DNA of 64,000 bases, taken from Actinomycetes bacterium (lineage in GTDB: Bacteria; Actinomycetota; Actinomycetes; Mycobacteriales; Mycobacteriaceae). The DNA is taken from contig JAEXZY010000027.1 in assembly GCA_023404955.1 (NCBI GenBank), positions 1-64,000 on the forward strand, in the 5' to 3' direction. The notes below the pieces were generated by a model. The model was not told the DNA's origin and searched no databases. It saw only the letters and a list, made by a program, of their open reading frames with translations. The position numbers and the translations under genes are program-made. Below, one piece after another: positions 8,184 to 17,602 of this stretch; the first letter of the stretch is position 1; each line of letters opens with the position of its first letter.

Positions 8184-8467
8184 CGCTGCCGCCCCTTGTT
8201 CGCCGGGTCATCGACGTCGGGAACGCGGAAGCGGGCGACGCTGACCGAGCCGACGAACGTGATCAGCGCCAGCGCGGTCAGGCTGTAGGTGACCGTGGTG
8301 TCCAGGCTGAACGCCGCCCAGGTGCCGATCGCGCACAACGCCACCGCGACAAGGGTGTCCAACGCGACCAACCGGTCGAGCGTGGTGGGTCCGAGCAGCA
8401 TTCGGAACATGGTGGCCAACGCTGCGGCCGACAGCATGGCTCCGGCGGCGATCCACACGACCGTCAC
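8180..8467 (-). CDS. mrpF: Na+/H+ antiporter subunit F
   Basis: The 95-residue protein has three membrane segments and the MrpF hallmark RMLLGPTTLDRLVALDTLVA. The short tail is polar. It forms part of the membrane arm of the Mrp antiporter with the C, E and G subunits. It overlaps mrpE upstream and mrpG downstream by four bases each. Confidence 0.93.
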   Translation of the reverse strand: MTVVWIAAGAMLSAAALATMFRMLLGPTTLDRLVALDTLVAVALCAIGTWAAFSLDTTVTYSLTALALITFVGSVSVARFRVPDVDDPANKGRQR

Positions 8468-9000
8468 AGCGCGTCCTCCTTCGCTCCGGCAGGTCGCCAG
8501 TCGCTGTCCCGCTCGAACGTCGCCACCAGCAGCTTCTGCAAATTCGCCACCTGCCGGTAGAACCGCGCGACGGTGCGATCAGAACCGACGTCGAGCACGT
8601 GTACGTAGATCATCCGGCGCGGCTGGTCGATCTCGAGCACGATGGTGCCCGGCGTCAGGTTGATGATGTTGACCGCCAGCACCAGCACCAGATCGGACTT
8701 GATCGCCAGGTGCACACGCAGCACGGCGGTCAGCGGTGGCGGTCCCGGCTTCAGCGCCAGCGCCGCGACCTGAACCGAGGAGCTGAGCAGGTAATAGACC
8801 ACCGTCGCCATCAGGCGAACCAGCGGGATCGGGTGCAGGCGGCCCTCGACAGGCACCGGCGGCAGCGGCAGCAGCAGCGTGATCACCAGCGCGATCAGCA
8901 GCCCGGACAGGATGTTGGCCGCAGACACGGTGCCCCACAGCAGAACCCACACCAGGATGAGCCAGCACACCATCCAGACCCGCAGGGCCATCGTTCTCAT
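8464..9000 (-). CDS. mrpE: Na+/H+ antiporter subunit E
   Basis: The 178-residue protein has N-terminal membrane segments (VWMVCWLILVWVLLWGTVSAANILSG) and the conserved cytoplasmic region NIINLTPGTIVLEID...YVHVLDVG found in MrpE. The C-terminus is amphipathic and ends with a charged tail. It is a structural subunit of the Mrp complex. Its ATG overlaps the stop of mrpD (ATGA). Confidence 0.93.
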   Translation of the reverse strand: MRTMALRVWMVCWLILVWVLLWGTVSAANILSGLLIALVITLLLPLPPVPVEGRLHPIPLVRLMATVVYYLLSSSVQVAALALKPGPPPLTAVLRVHLAIKSDLVLVLAVNIINLTPGTIVLEIDQPRRMIYVHVLDVGSDRTVARFYRQVANLQKLLVATFERDSDWRPAGAKEDAL

Positions 9001-10628
9001 GGTGCGCGCACCTCCCCGAGCACCGCGGTGATGTACTGCCCGCGGTCGAGCACCTCGGCGGCCGCTCTGTCGCTGTAGGCGAAGATCGGCCCCGCGGCGA
9101 CGGTCAGCGCCAGCCCGACCGCGATCAGCGCCCCGGTCGGCACCAGCATCCCGATCGGCATCTTGCCCACGTCGTCACGGTCGACGAACTCGATGTCGAC
9201 CGCGTCCTCGGGGCTGTCCATCAACACCGTCGGCGCGCCACCCGACAGGTGGCCCTCCGGGGCGTCCTTGCGGGCGCGCCAGAACGCCTTGGTCCACACC
9301 CGGGTGATGACATACAGGGTGAGCAAGCTGGTGATCACGCTGCCCGCCACCAGCAGCCACGCCAGCACCGACCCCGACTCCGAGCCCGCCTCCAACAGGG
9401 CCACCTTGCCGATGAAGCCCGAGAACGGGGGAATGCCACCGAGATTGAGTGCCGGTACCACGAACACGAATGCCAGCACCGGGCTCGCCGCGGCCAGCCC
9501 GCCGAGGCGCTCCAGGGTCGACGCACCCGCCTGCCGTTCGATCAAGCCGACGACCAGGAACAGCGTGGTCTGCACCAGGATGTGGTGGGCGACGTAATAG
9601 ATCGCGCCTGACATGCCAAGCTGGTTGGACAGCGCGATGCCGAACACCATGTACCCGATGTGGCTGACGAGGGTGAAGGACAGCAGACGCTTGATGTCAC
9701 TCTGCGCGATCGCACCGAGGATGCCCATCAGCATCGTGGCCAGGCCGGCGACCAGCAGCACGTTGTCCAGCGAGCCGCCCGGGAAGAGCAGCGAGTGGGC
9801 CCGGATGATCGCGTAGACACCGACTTTGGTGAGCAGGCCGGCGAACACCGCGGTGACCGGAGCCGGTGCGGTGGGGTAGGAGTCGGGCAGCCACGTCGAG
9901 AGCGGGAAGACCGCGGCCTTGATACCGAACGCGACCAGCAGCACCGCGAACAGCGCGGCGCGGGTGCCCTCGGACACCCCGTCGAGCCGCACCGACAGCT
10001 CGGCCATGTTCAGCGTTCCGGTGGTCGCGTACACCAGCGCGATGCCGAACAGGAACACCAGCGACGACACCATCGACACCATCACGTAGGAGATGCCCGC
10101 GCGCACACGTTCCCGGCTGGCGCCGATGGTCAGCAGCACGAAGCTCGCGCTGAGCAGCACCTCGAAGCCGACGAACAGGTTGAACAGATCGCCGGCCAGG
10201 AACGCCATGAACACGCCCGCCGACAGCACCAGGTAGGTGGGCAGGAAGATCGACACCGGCTGACGGCCGTCACCGTCCCGGACACCCTGCCCGATGGCGT
10301 AGAACACGACGGCGAGCAGCACGATCGACGAGACGACGAGCATCAGCGCCGAAAGCCGGTCGACGACGAGCGTGATGCCCAGCGGGCCCATGCCGGGTTC
10401 GGAGACACCCCAGCCGCCGACCTGCAGCGCGATGGTTCCGTCCCGGTCGGCGAGATACACCAGGACGGCGGAGACGACGAGCACCGCCGACAGCGCGATG
10501 ACGGCCAGCATGCGCTGCAGCCGGGGCCGGCGGCCCGCCACCAGCGTGCACGCCGCGGCGAGCATCGGGATCAGCACGGGCAGCGGGGTGAACACCGCGG
10601 CGAGGTGTGCCGGGATCATCTGGGTCAT
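8997..10628 (-). CDS. mrpD: Na+/H+ antiporter subunit D (NuoN-like)
   Basis: The 543-residue protein has about 14 membrane segments and is homologous to the antiporter-like subunits of respiratory complex I. Visible marks include FEVLLSASFVLL, FGIKAAVFPLSTWLPDSYPTAP with the conserved transmembrane Lys, AQSDIKRLLSFTLVSHIGYM and GGIPPFSGFIGK. It forms one of the two proton/Na+ channel subunits of Mrp. ATG 10628 overlaps the mrpC stop (ATGA); frames opening further upstream would run through mrpC. The C-terminal 50 residues after the last helix are less conserved. Confidence 0.95.
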   Translation of the reverse strand: MTQMIPAHLAAVFTPLPVLIPMLAAACTLVAGRRPRLQRMLAVIALSAVLVVSAVLVYLADRDGTIALQVGGWGVSEPGMGPLGITLVVDRLSALMLVVSSIVLLAVVFYAIGQGVRDGDGRQPVSIFLPTYLVLSAGVFMAFLAGDLFNLFVGFEVLLSASFVLLTIGASRERVRAGISYVMVSMVSSLVFLFGIALVYATTGTLNMAELSVRLDGVSEGTRAALFAVLLVAFGIKAAVFPLSTWLPDSYPTAPAPVTAVFAGLLTKVGVYAIIRAHSLLFPGGSLDNVLLVAGLATMLMGILGAIAQSDIKRLLSFTLVSHIGYMVFGIALSNQLGMSGAIYYVAHHILVQTTLFLVVGLIERQAGASTLERLGGLAAASPVLAFVFVVPALNLGGIPPFSGFIGKVALLEAGSESGSVLAWLLVAGSVITSLLTLYVITRVWTKAFWRARKDAPEGHLSGGAPTVLMDSPEDAVDIEFVDRDDVGKMPIGMLVPTGALIAVGLALTVAAGPIFAYSDRAAAEVLDRGQYITAVLGEVRAP

Positions 10629-11095
10629 CGCGACCCCTCGTAACCCGGAATCGCGTCCAGTTCGTCGGGCAGATCGGTGTCGCGGGTGCGGTCGGGCTCC
10701 AGCCGGCCCTCGAGCTCCTCGCCCACCTCGGTGCCCGACTGCTGCGACACCCGGATGTCCTCGGGATCGTTGCTGACCTCTTCGCGGGTGTTCAGCCGGT
10801 AGGAGCGGTAGGTCAGCGCCAGCACGAACGCCGCCACCCCCATCGTGATCACGATCGCGGTCAGGATCAGGCCCTGCGCCAACGGGTCTGCGGTCGCGGT
10901 GTTGTCCGCGCTGGTGCGGCCCCGCACCGGCGGATTGCCGGCCGGGCCACCCACCGACAGCAGCAGCAGGTTGATCGCGTTGCCGATCAGCAACAGCCCC
11001 AACAACATTCGGGTCAGATGCCGCTCCAGCAGCAGGTACACCCCCGCGGTGGTCAGCCCACCGATGATGACCAGGGAGATCACATACGTCGTCAT
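10625..11095 (-). CDS. mrpC: Na+/H+ antiporter subunit C (NuoK-like)
   Basis: The 156-residue protein has three membrane helices. The NuoK-like motif is LLERHLTRMLLGLLLIGNAINLLLL, followed by DPLAQGLILTAIVITMGVAAF, as in MrpC/MnhC. The C-terminal 45 residues are an acidic, soluble extension (NTREEVSNDPEDIRVSQQSG...), which is common in actinobacterial versions. It overlaps the fused mrpA by four bases. Confidence 0.94.
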   Translation of the reverse strand: MTTYVISLVIIGGLTTAGVYLLLERHLTRMLLGLLLIGNAINLLLLSVGGPAGNPPVRGRTSADNTATADPLAQGLILTAIVITMGVAAFVLALTYRSYRLNTREEVSNDPEDIRVSQQSGTEVGEELEGRLEPDRTRDTDLPDELDAIPGYEGSR

Positions 11096-13983
11096 GACTG
11101 CCGCGCCCTGCCCATCTCGCCGATCTCGTCGTCGATCCGCGCACCCAGGCTGCGCAGCACGTCGAGCACCAGGCCGACCACGATCAGATACACCCCCATG
11201 TCGAAGAACAGTGCGGTGACGAACTTGACCGTCCCCAGCACCGGCAGGTCGACCTGGATCAGCGCCGACGACAGCACCGGCGCGCCCAGCAGCAGCGACG
11301 CGGTCGCGGTGCCGGCGGCCAGCGCCAGGCCCGCGCCGAGGATCTTGCCTGCGTCGAGCGGCAGTGCCTCGCCGAGTTCGTAGCGACCGCCGGCCAGATA
11401 CCGCAGCACCAGCGCCAGACCGGCCATCAAGCCGCCCGCGAAACCGCCGCCGGGCGTGTTGTGGCCGGCGAAGAAGAAGTACGCCGACAGCACCATCATC
11501 ACCGGGAAGATCAGTCGCGTCGCGACCTCCAGGACCAGGGACCGGTTGCGCGGGTCACGCAACTCGCTGCCGCGCAGCCAGGTCACCTCGCCGGCGGCCG
11601 GGCTGTTGTGCGAGTAGACCGCGAGCTTGCCGATGTCGGGCTGTCCGGCGTCGGCCACCCGGGGCGCCGCCCCGAAGCGGCGGTTGCGGAACACCATCGA
11701 CGCCACGCCGGTGGCCGCCACCAGCAGTACCGAGATCTCTCCGAGGGTGTCCCAGGCGCGGATGTCGACGAGCAGCACGTTGACCGTGTTGGCGCCGTGG
11801 CCGCGCAGGTACGCCGCGTCGGGCAGCAAGTCGGCGATCGGGCGACCGGACCGGGCCGCCATCGCGAAGGCGGCCAGCGTCGTCACCGTCGCCCCGACCG
11901 CGACGGCCAGCACGGCGCGGGGGACGCGGAAGCGACGGATGTCCGCGCCACCGGTCTCGGCGGGCAGCACCCGCAGCACAAGCACGAACACCACCAGCGT
12001 CAGCGTCTCCACCAGGAACTGCGTCAGCGCCAGATCGGGGGCGCCGTGGAACGCGAAGATGACGCCGCAGCCGTAGCCGGTGACGCCGACCAGCAGGACG
12101 GCGGCCAGCCGGTTGCGCATCACGCACGCGGCGAATGCCGCTGCGAGCATGATCAGGCCCACGACCGCCTGCGGCGCCGATTCCCACAGGGCGAATTCGG
12201 GGCGGTCGCGGGCGCCGAGGGCCAGCACTGCCAGCGGGAGCAGCACCAGCGTGGTCAGGATGACCGACTGCGTCGCAGGGATGGAGCCGCGCTGGGTGAC
12301 CGCGGTCAGCCGCACCGACATCACGTCGGCGCCGCGCAGCACCGCGTCGTAGATGCGGTCGGCGTTGGCTAGCGGCAGGAAGTTCAGCCGGGCGCGCCGC
12401 AGCCGGCTGCGGCCCGCATACATCGCGGCGCCCGTTGCCAGCACCAGCACCGACAGCAGCAGCGGAAGGTTCACCCCGTGCCACAGCGCGAGGTGATAGT
12501 CGGCGTCGTAGCCGGCGGGGTCGGGCACCTGGTCGGCATAGTCGCTCAGCACATGGTCGAGCCCGGTGGGCCACACGCCGAACGCCAACCCGGCCGCGGC
12601 CAGGATCGCCGGCGGCAATAGGAACGGCAGTTCAGGGCGGTGCATCTCCTTCACGCGTGTGCTCGGCTGCGGTAGGCCCTTGCGGCCGAATGCGCCGAAC
12701 ACGAAGCGCAGGCTGTAGGCGGTTGTCAGCACCGAGCCGCACACGATTCCGGCCAGCACGAACGGCGCCGCGATACCCAGCGTCGGGCTGTGCAGCACGG
12801 TCTCGAAGTCGGCCTCCTTGGCGACGAAACCGAGGAACGGCGGCAACGCCGCCATGCTGGCCGCCGCAGCGCACCCGATGACGAGCAGCGGCTTGCTGCG
12901 ATCGCCGAGCCAGGCCAATCTGCGGATGTCGCGGGTGCCGGTCGCGTGGTCGATGATCCCGACGACCATGAACAGCGTCGCCTTGAACAGCGCATGCGCA
13001 CACAGCATCGCCAGGCCGGCGAGCATCATCTCGCTGCCGCCCGCGCCGACCATCAACGTGATGAAGCCGAGCTGGCTCACCGTTCCGAACGCCAAGATCA
13101 GCTTGAGGTCGTACTCACGCAGCGCTCGCCAGCCGGCCAGCAGCATGGTCAGGAGCCCCAGCCCCACCACGGTCGGCCGCCACTCCGGAGAGTCGGAGAA
13201 CCCGGGCGTCAGCCGCGCGATCAGGTAGACACCGGCCTTGACCATCGCGGCCGCGTGCAGGTAGGCGCTGACCGGGGTGGGCGCTGCCATCGCGCCGGGC
13301 AACCAGAAGTGCAGCGGCACGATCGCCGACTTCGACAGGGCCCCGATGAGAACCAGCACGATCGCCACCGAGGCGGCGACCCCGGTCGGCGGGTCCGCCA
13401 CCAGCTCGGAGATCAGGAACGTGCCGGCGCGGTTGCCGAGGATGACGATCCCGACCAGCATCGCCAGGCCGCCGAACGTCGTCACCAACAGCGCCTGCGT
13501 GGCCGCGCGCCGACTCATCGCGCGTTCGGCGTAGTGGCCGACCAAAAGGAACGACAGGACGGTCGTGATTTCCCAGAACACGTACAGGACCAGCATGTTG
13601 TCGCTGGTCACCAAGCCGAACATGGCGCCGGAGAACGCGACCAGTTCCGCGGCGAAGCTGGGCAGGCGCCTTTCGGTGTGCCCGTCGTGGTGGTGAAAGT
13701 AGTCGGCGCAGTAGAAGAGCACCAGCGCCCCGATGCCGAGCACCAACACGCTCATGATGGCCGCGAGCGCGTCGAAGCGCAGCACGATGTCCATCGACAA
13801 CCCGGGCACCCAGGGAATCGTCAACCGCTGCCCGGGACCGCTGCCGGGCCATTGCGCGGCCACCCAGATAAGAGAGCCGAAGGGGACCAGCGCCAGCGGA
13901 TAGAACGCGCGCCGACCCCACCGGTGGACGAGAACGGGCGCCAACAAGGTGGCCACTGCGTGCGCAGTGAGGATGGCGAGCAT
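11092..13983 (-). CDS. mrpA: Na+/H+ antiporter subunit A fused to subunit B
   Basis: The 963-residue protein is the largest Mrp subunit. The N-terminal part (about 1-500) is NuoL-like, with SAYLHAAAMVKAGVYLIARL, ALREYDLKLILAFGTVSQLGF and LPPFLGFVAKEADFE. A middle region resembles the MrpA C-terminal/NuoJ-like domain (APDLALTQFLVETLTLVVFVLVLRVLP). The last 140 residues are a fused MrpB (FFFAGHNTPGGGFAGGLMAG). There is no separate mrpB, so the operon is complete as AB-C-D-E-F-G. It is the first gene of the transcript and starts at ATG 13983. Confidence 0.95.
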   Translation of the reverse strand: MLAILTAHAVATLLAPVLVHRWGRRAFYPLALVPFGSLIWVAAQWPGSGPGQRLTIPWVPGLSMDIVLRFDALAAIMSVLVLGIGALVLFYCADYFHHHDGHTERRLPSFAAELVAFSGAMFGLVTSDNMLVLYVFWEITTVLSFLLVGHYAERAMSRRAATQALLVTTFGGLAMLVGIVILGNRAGTFLISELVADPPTGVAASVAIVLVLIGALSKSAIVPLHFWLPGAMAAPTPVSAYLHAAAMVKAGVYLIARLTPGFSDSPEWRPTVVGLGLLTMLLAGWRALREYDLKLILAFGTVSQLGFITLMVGAGGSEMMLAGLAMLCAHALFKATLFMVVGIIDHATGTRDIRRLAWLGDRSKPLLVIGCAAAASMAALPPFLGFVAKEADFETVLHSPTLGIAAPFVLAGIVCGSVLTTAYSLRFVFGAFGRKGLPQPSTRVKEMHRPELPFLLPPAILAAAGLAFGVWPTGLDHVLSDYADQVPDPAGYDADYHLALWHGVNLPLLLSVLVLATGAAMYAGRSRLRRARLNFLPLANADRIYDAVLRGADVMSVRLTAVTQRGSIPATQSVILTTLVLLPLAVLALGARDRPEFALWESAPQAVVGLIMLAAAFAACVMRNRLAAVLLVGVTGYGCGVIFAFHGAPDLALTQFLVETLTLVVFVLVLRVLPAETGGADIRRFRVPRAVLAVAVGATVTTLAAFAMAARSGRPIADLLPDAAYLRGHGANTVNVLLVDIRAWDTLGEISVLLVAATGVASMVFRNRRFGAAPRVADAGQPDIGKLAVYSHNSPAAGEVTWLRGSELRDPRNRSLVLEVATRLIFPVMMVLSAYFFFAGHNTPGGGFAGGLMAGLALVLRYLAGGRYELGEALPLDAGKILGAGLALAAGTATASLLLGAPVLSSALIQVDLPVLGTVKFVTALFFDMGVYLIVVGLVLDVLRSLGARIDDEIGEMGRARQS

Positions 13984-14061
13984 GGCTCCGTTTCGTCGGG
14001 GTCGGCGGGGCCCCAGTCTACGGGGCGGACTCCGGAGCCTCGGTGCCGCTTCGCGGCCTGC

Positions 14062-14745
14062 TCAGTGGCCGGTGACCATCACCTCGATGCGCTCTTCGCC
14101 GTCGGGGCCGCACACGAACAGGATCTCGTCGCCGTCGCGCAAGACGTCGGCGGCCTCGGGGACGATCAGCCGGTTCCCGCGCAGCACCGTCACCAGAGCG
14201 CTGTCGCGCGGCATCGCCAGATCGCCGACCCGCCGCCCCACCAGCGGGCTGCCCGCGGGCAGCGTGAACGAGGCGACGTTCGCGCTGCCTTCGCCGCGCA
14301 GCTCCCTCGGACCGCGGCCCAGCGCCATCAACCGCACGACGTGGCCGACGTCGATGGCGCCCTCGACCGCGGCGACCATCGCCACCGGAGTCGACACCGC
14401 GACGTCGATGCCCCACCCGTCGGTGAACAACCACTCGTTGCGGGCGTCGTTGATGCGGGCCACGACGCGGGGAATCCCGAACTCGCTTTTCGCCAGCAGG
14501 GCCATCGCGAGGTTGGCCTTGTCGTCACCGGTCGCGGCGATCGCGACGTCGCAGATGTGCATCTCTGCCTCCTCGAGGGAGGACACCTCGCACGCGTCGG
14601 CGAGGAACCACTCGGCACCCGGCACCGACGCGGGTTCGTACCGGTGGAACTCCTTCTCGATGAGCAACACCTTGTGGCCGTAGTCGACCAGTTCCTGGGC
14701 CACCGAGCGGCCCACCGCACCCGCCCCGGCGATCGCGATCCGCAT
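14062..14745 (-). CDS. TrkA-type K+ channel/transport regulator (RCK-N plus RCK-C)
   Basis: The 227-residue protein begins MRIAIAGAGAVGRSVAQELVDYGHKVLLIEKE, a Rossmann fold with the G-x-G-x-x-G dinucleotide motif and acidic end. After the TrkA-N domain comes a TrkA-C domain (about 145-227, SPLVGRRVGDLAMPRDSALV). Such proteins bind NAD(H) or ATP and gate K+ uptake systems. No Trk or Ktr channel gene is adjacent; the neighbours are the divergent CPA1 antiporter and the Mrp operon, so it may regulate either. GTG 14751 is an alternative start two codons upstream. Confidence 0.85.
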   Translation of the reverse strand: MRIAIAGAGAVGRSVAQELVDYGHKVLLIEKEFHRYEPASVPGAEWFLADACEVSSLEEAEMHICDVAIAATGDDKANLAMALLAKSEFGIPRVVARINDARNEWLFTDGWGIDVAVSTPVAMVAAVEGAIDVGHVVRLMALGRGPRELRGEGSANVASFTLPAGSPLVGRRVGDLAMPRDSALVTVLRGNRLIVPEAADVLRDGDEILFVCGPDGEERIEVMVTGH

Positions 14746-14800
14746 GGACACGACTGTGCTGATTTACTGACTGCGACACAAGTGCTGCAGCGAGGAAACA

Positions 14801-16297
14801 GTGACACTGCACGAGCTGTATGTGGCGCTGTTCATCGGGGGCCTGGTGCTGCTGGCGAGCATCGCCGCCACCAGACTGGCCACCGGAGCCGGCTTGCCGA
14901 GCCTGCTGCTGTTCCTCGGCGTCGGCGTGCTGGTCGGCGAGGACGGCCTCGGGCTGGCCTTCGACAACGCCCAGCTGGCTCAGGACCTGGGCACCGCAGC
15001 GCTCGGCGTGATCCTGGTCGAGGGCGGCCTGACGACGCGCTTCGCTGACATCCGCAAGGTGCTGGCGCCCGCCAGCGTGCTCGCGACGGTCGGCGTGCTC
15101 GTCAGCACGCTGATCACCGCGTTGGCCGCGCACCTGCTGCTCGGGATGTCGTGGCAGCTAGCGCTGCTACTGGGGGCGATCGTGTCGAGCACCGACGCCG
15201 CGGCCGTGTTCTCGGTGCTGCGGGTCGTCCCGCTGCCGCGCCGCCTCGGCGGCCTGTTGGAAGCCGAGTCCGGCTTCAACGACGCGCCCGCGGTGATCCT
15301 GGTGCTGCTGTTCAGCGTCACCCCGCTGGTGCTCGAGCCCGTCACGGTGGCAGGCACGCTCGTCTACGAGCTGGCGATCGGTGCGCTGATCGGGCTGGGA
15401 TGCGGGTTCTTCGGCGCGATGGCGTTGCGCCGCACCGCGCTACCGGCGGCCGGTCTCTACCCGCTGGCGACGTTCGGGCTGGGCATGCTGGCGTTCGCGG
15501 CCGCCGGTTCGGCGCACGCCAGCGGGTTCCTGGCCGCCTATCTGGCCAGCGTGGTGCTCGCCAATTCTGGTCTGCCGCACCGCTCGGCCACCCGCTCGTT
15601 CGCCGAGGGGTCGGGTTGGCTGGCGCAGATCGGTCTGTTCGTGATCCTGGGTCTGCTCGTCTCGCCAGCCGAACTGATCGACGAGCTGATCCCGGCGATC
15701 GTGATCGGCCTGGTGGTGCTGGTGCTGGCGCGGCCGGTGTCGGTTGTCGTGTCGCTGTTCGGTTTTCGCGTGCCGTGGCGAGAGCAGGCGTTCCTGTCCT
15801 ACGCCGGGCTGCGCGGGGCGGTGCCGATCGTGCTCGCGACGTATCCGATCGTGGCCGGGGTGCCCGGCAGCGACCGGCTGCTCAACATCGTGTTCATCCT
15901 GGTCGTGGTGTTCACGCTGGTGCAGGGGCCGAGTCTGCGGCGGGTCGCCGAGTGGCTCGACCTGATCCCGCGCGATACGACGCGGGAGATCCATGTCGAT
16001 GCCGCGCCGCTGGATGTGCTGGGAGCCGAACTGATGACGATGACCGTCGCGCCGGGATCGCGGCTGCACAACGTCACGGTTCTCGAGTTGCGCCTCCCGG
16101 ATCCGAGTGTGATCACGCTGATCATCCGTGACGGCCGGGCGTTTGTGCCCGAGCCGTTGACCCGACTGCAGATCGGCGACGAGGTGATGATCGTGACGAC
16201 GACGGCGACGCGGGACGAGGCGGAACGCCGGCTGCGTGCGGTCAGCCGCCGCGGCAAACTCGCCTACTGGTTCGACGAGTACGGCGAGCCGGGGTAG
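14801..16297 (+). CDS. CPA1 family K+/H+ or Na+/H+ antiporter with C-terminal TrkA-C domain (NhaP2/CvrA-like)
   Basis: The 498-residue protein has 12-13 membrane segments. The ion-site region is LEAESGFNDAPAVILV, typical of CPA1/NhaP2 exchangers, and FLSYAGLRGAVPIVLATYP is also conserved. From about residue 405 a TrkA-C domain follows (APGSRLHNVTVLELRLPD), which usually binds a regulatory ligand. It probably exchanges K+ or Na+ for H+ at the membrane. GTG 14801 has GAGGAAA five bases before it. It is divergent from the TrkA gene across 55 bases. With the Mrp operon it makes a monovalent-cation homeostasis island. Confidence 0.9.
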   Translation: MTLHELYVALFIGGLVLLASIAATRLATGAGLPSLLLFLGVGVLVGEDGLGLAFDNAQLAQDLGTAALGVILVEGGLTTRFADIRKVLAPASVLATVGVLVSTLITALAAHLLLGMSWQLALLLGAIVSSTDAAAVFSVLRVVPLPRRLGGLLEAESGFNDAPAVILVLLFSVTPLVLEPVTVAGTLVYELAIGALIGLGCGFFGAMALRRTALPAAGLYPLATFGLGMLAFAAAGSAHASGFLAAYLASVVLANSGLPHRSATRSFAEGSGWLAQIGLFVILGLLVSPAELIDELIPAIVIGLVVLVLARPVSVVVSLFGFRVPWREQAFLSYAGLRGAVPIVLATYPIVAGVPGSDRLLNIVFILVVVFTLVQGPSLRRVAEWLDLIPRDTTREIHVDAAPLDVLGAELMTMTVAPGSRLHNVTVLELRLPDPSVITLIIRDGRAFVPEPLTRLQIGDEVMIVTTTATRDEAERRLRAVSRRGKLAYWFDEYGEPG

Positions 16298-16315
16298 GCC
16301 CGCCCCACCGCTCAA

Positions 16316-17593
16316 TCATTCGGCGTCGCTTGCCTTGTTCGAGGTGTCCGGCTTGTCGGTGCTCGTCGTCGCCAGGGCTTTCTCGACCCTCTCTGCCTTG
16401 CGTGCCTCGCGGGCTTCCCGACGTTGCTCGCGCTTCTCGGCGTTGTCGGCCTTCTTCGCTTTCCACTGCGACAGCACGGCATCACGCACAGGTTGCCTGG
16501 TTTTGGCGTCAGCGTCGTCGTCGCGGACGGTCGTCGGGTCGTCGTCGGCGCCGGTGACTTCTAGCGGGTCGCGGTCCGGCACGGTCAGCGGAAAGTTCTT
16601 GCGTGGTGAGTCGGCGTCCTCCCATCGCAGCGGTCGGTCCAGGGGTGGGCGATTGATCGCGATCGCCTCGGAGTTGCCGCTCAGCGAGAGCTCGTCGATG
16701 ACGACGAAGAGACCAGACAGGGCGACGTCGAAGGCGAAGTCGCCGACGTTGCGCAGTACACCTTCGCCGCGGAGCACGTCGGTACTGTTGAATACTGCGC
16801 TGGCCGCGACACTTTCGATCAGATTCAGTCCGACGTAGAGCTGTTTGCCGATGTAGCCGAGGCTGTTCAGGACGGGCGTGGCGCCGCGGCGGATCAACAC
16901 GGTGAGATCGATGAAGGCGTCGTCGATCCCGTCGAGTAACGGGGTGGGCCCGTCTGCGACGATGGCCTGCCTGATGGCGGTGGTGCCGTCGGGCACGATC
17001 AGCGGATCGTTGCGGTTGGGTGCCAACGCGTCGGTCCACTCCGCCGGACGATCGCTGGGCGGACGGGTGATGGCGATCGGGTAGGTGTCCGGCGAGGCGA
17101 GGCTGATCTCGTCGATCGCGACGAACGCCGCGGACAGCAGCACGTCGCCCGCGAACTGGCCGATGTTGCGTAGCAGGCCTTCGCCGCGGGCCACATCGGT
17201 GCCGTTGAACACGGTGCTCGCCACGATGCTCTCGATGAAGTTGTAACCAATGTAAAGCTGCTTGCCCAGATAGCCGAGCTGATTGGCAAACTCGGTGAAG
17301 TCCGTGCGAGAGGCGAGGCGGGCGGCGAGGAACGCTGCGTCGATGTCGTCGGCCACCGAGGTGATGTCCTGTGCGGCGACCGCGTCGGTGTTTTCGCTGC
17401 CGCTGCGGGTGCTGGCCAGCGGCGTCAGGGTCGGCCACGAGGGTGAAGCGGTTGACGAGGCAACTAAATTGACCTCAGATGTCAGCCCGATCGGACCACC
17501 CCGGTCCGACGGCTGTACCGGGTTAACCAGCAATGCCGCTCCCGCGACCGCCGCCACCGCGACGACGGCGTTTCCCCGCTCGATGATCTTCAC
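16316..17593 (-). CDS. exported protein with an internal tandem duplication, function unknown
   Basis: The 425-residue product has a signal-like hydrophobic N-terminus (ERGNAVVAVAAVAGAALLVNP). Two similar blocks lie at about residues 106-188 and 245-325. Each contains LGY-GKQLY-G, IES, VFN-TDV-RGEG-LRN and IDE-SL, and ends in RPP-DRP. The C-terminal 100 residues are highly charged (KREQRREAREARKAER), probably a coiled or disordered tail. I do not recognise the family; it looks mycobacterial. GTG 17593 is chosen because GGAG lies upstream at good spacing and the signal segment then sits at the N-terminus. Confidence 0.7.
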   Translation of the reverse strand: MKIIERGNAVVAVAAVAGAALLVNPVQPSDRGGPIGLTSEVNLVASSTASPSWPTLTPLASTRSGSENTDAVAAQDITSVADDIDAAFLAARLASRTDFTEFANQLGYLGKQLYIGYNFIESIVASTVFNGTDVARGEGLLRNIGQFAGDVLLSAAFVAIDEISLASPDTYPIAITRPPSDRPAEWTDALAPNRNDPLIVPDGTTAIRQAIVADGPTPLLDGIDDAFIDLTVLIRRGATPVLNSLGYIGKQLYVGLNLIESVAASAVFNSTDVLRGEGVLRNVGDFAFDVALSGLFVVIDELSLSGNSEAIAINRPPLDRPLRWEDADSPRKNFPLTVPDRDPLEVTGADDDPTTVRDDDADAKTRQPVRDAVLSQWKAKKADNAEKREQRREAREARKAERVEKALATTSTDKPDTSNKASDAE

Positions 17594-17602
17594 GATGTCT
17601 CC

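Noticed and set aside
12790..15048. A 752-codon plus-strand open frame antisense to mrpA and trkA
   Set aside because: No domain, Gln/Arg/His-rich composition, and both minus-strand genes under it are clearly real.
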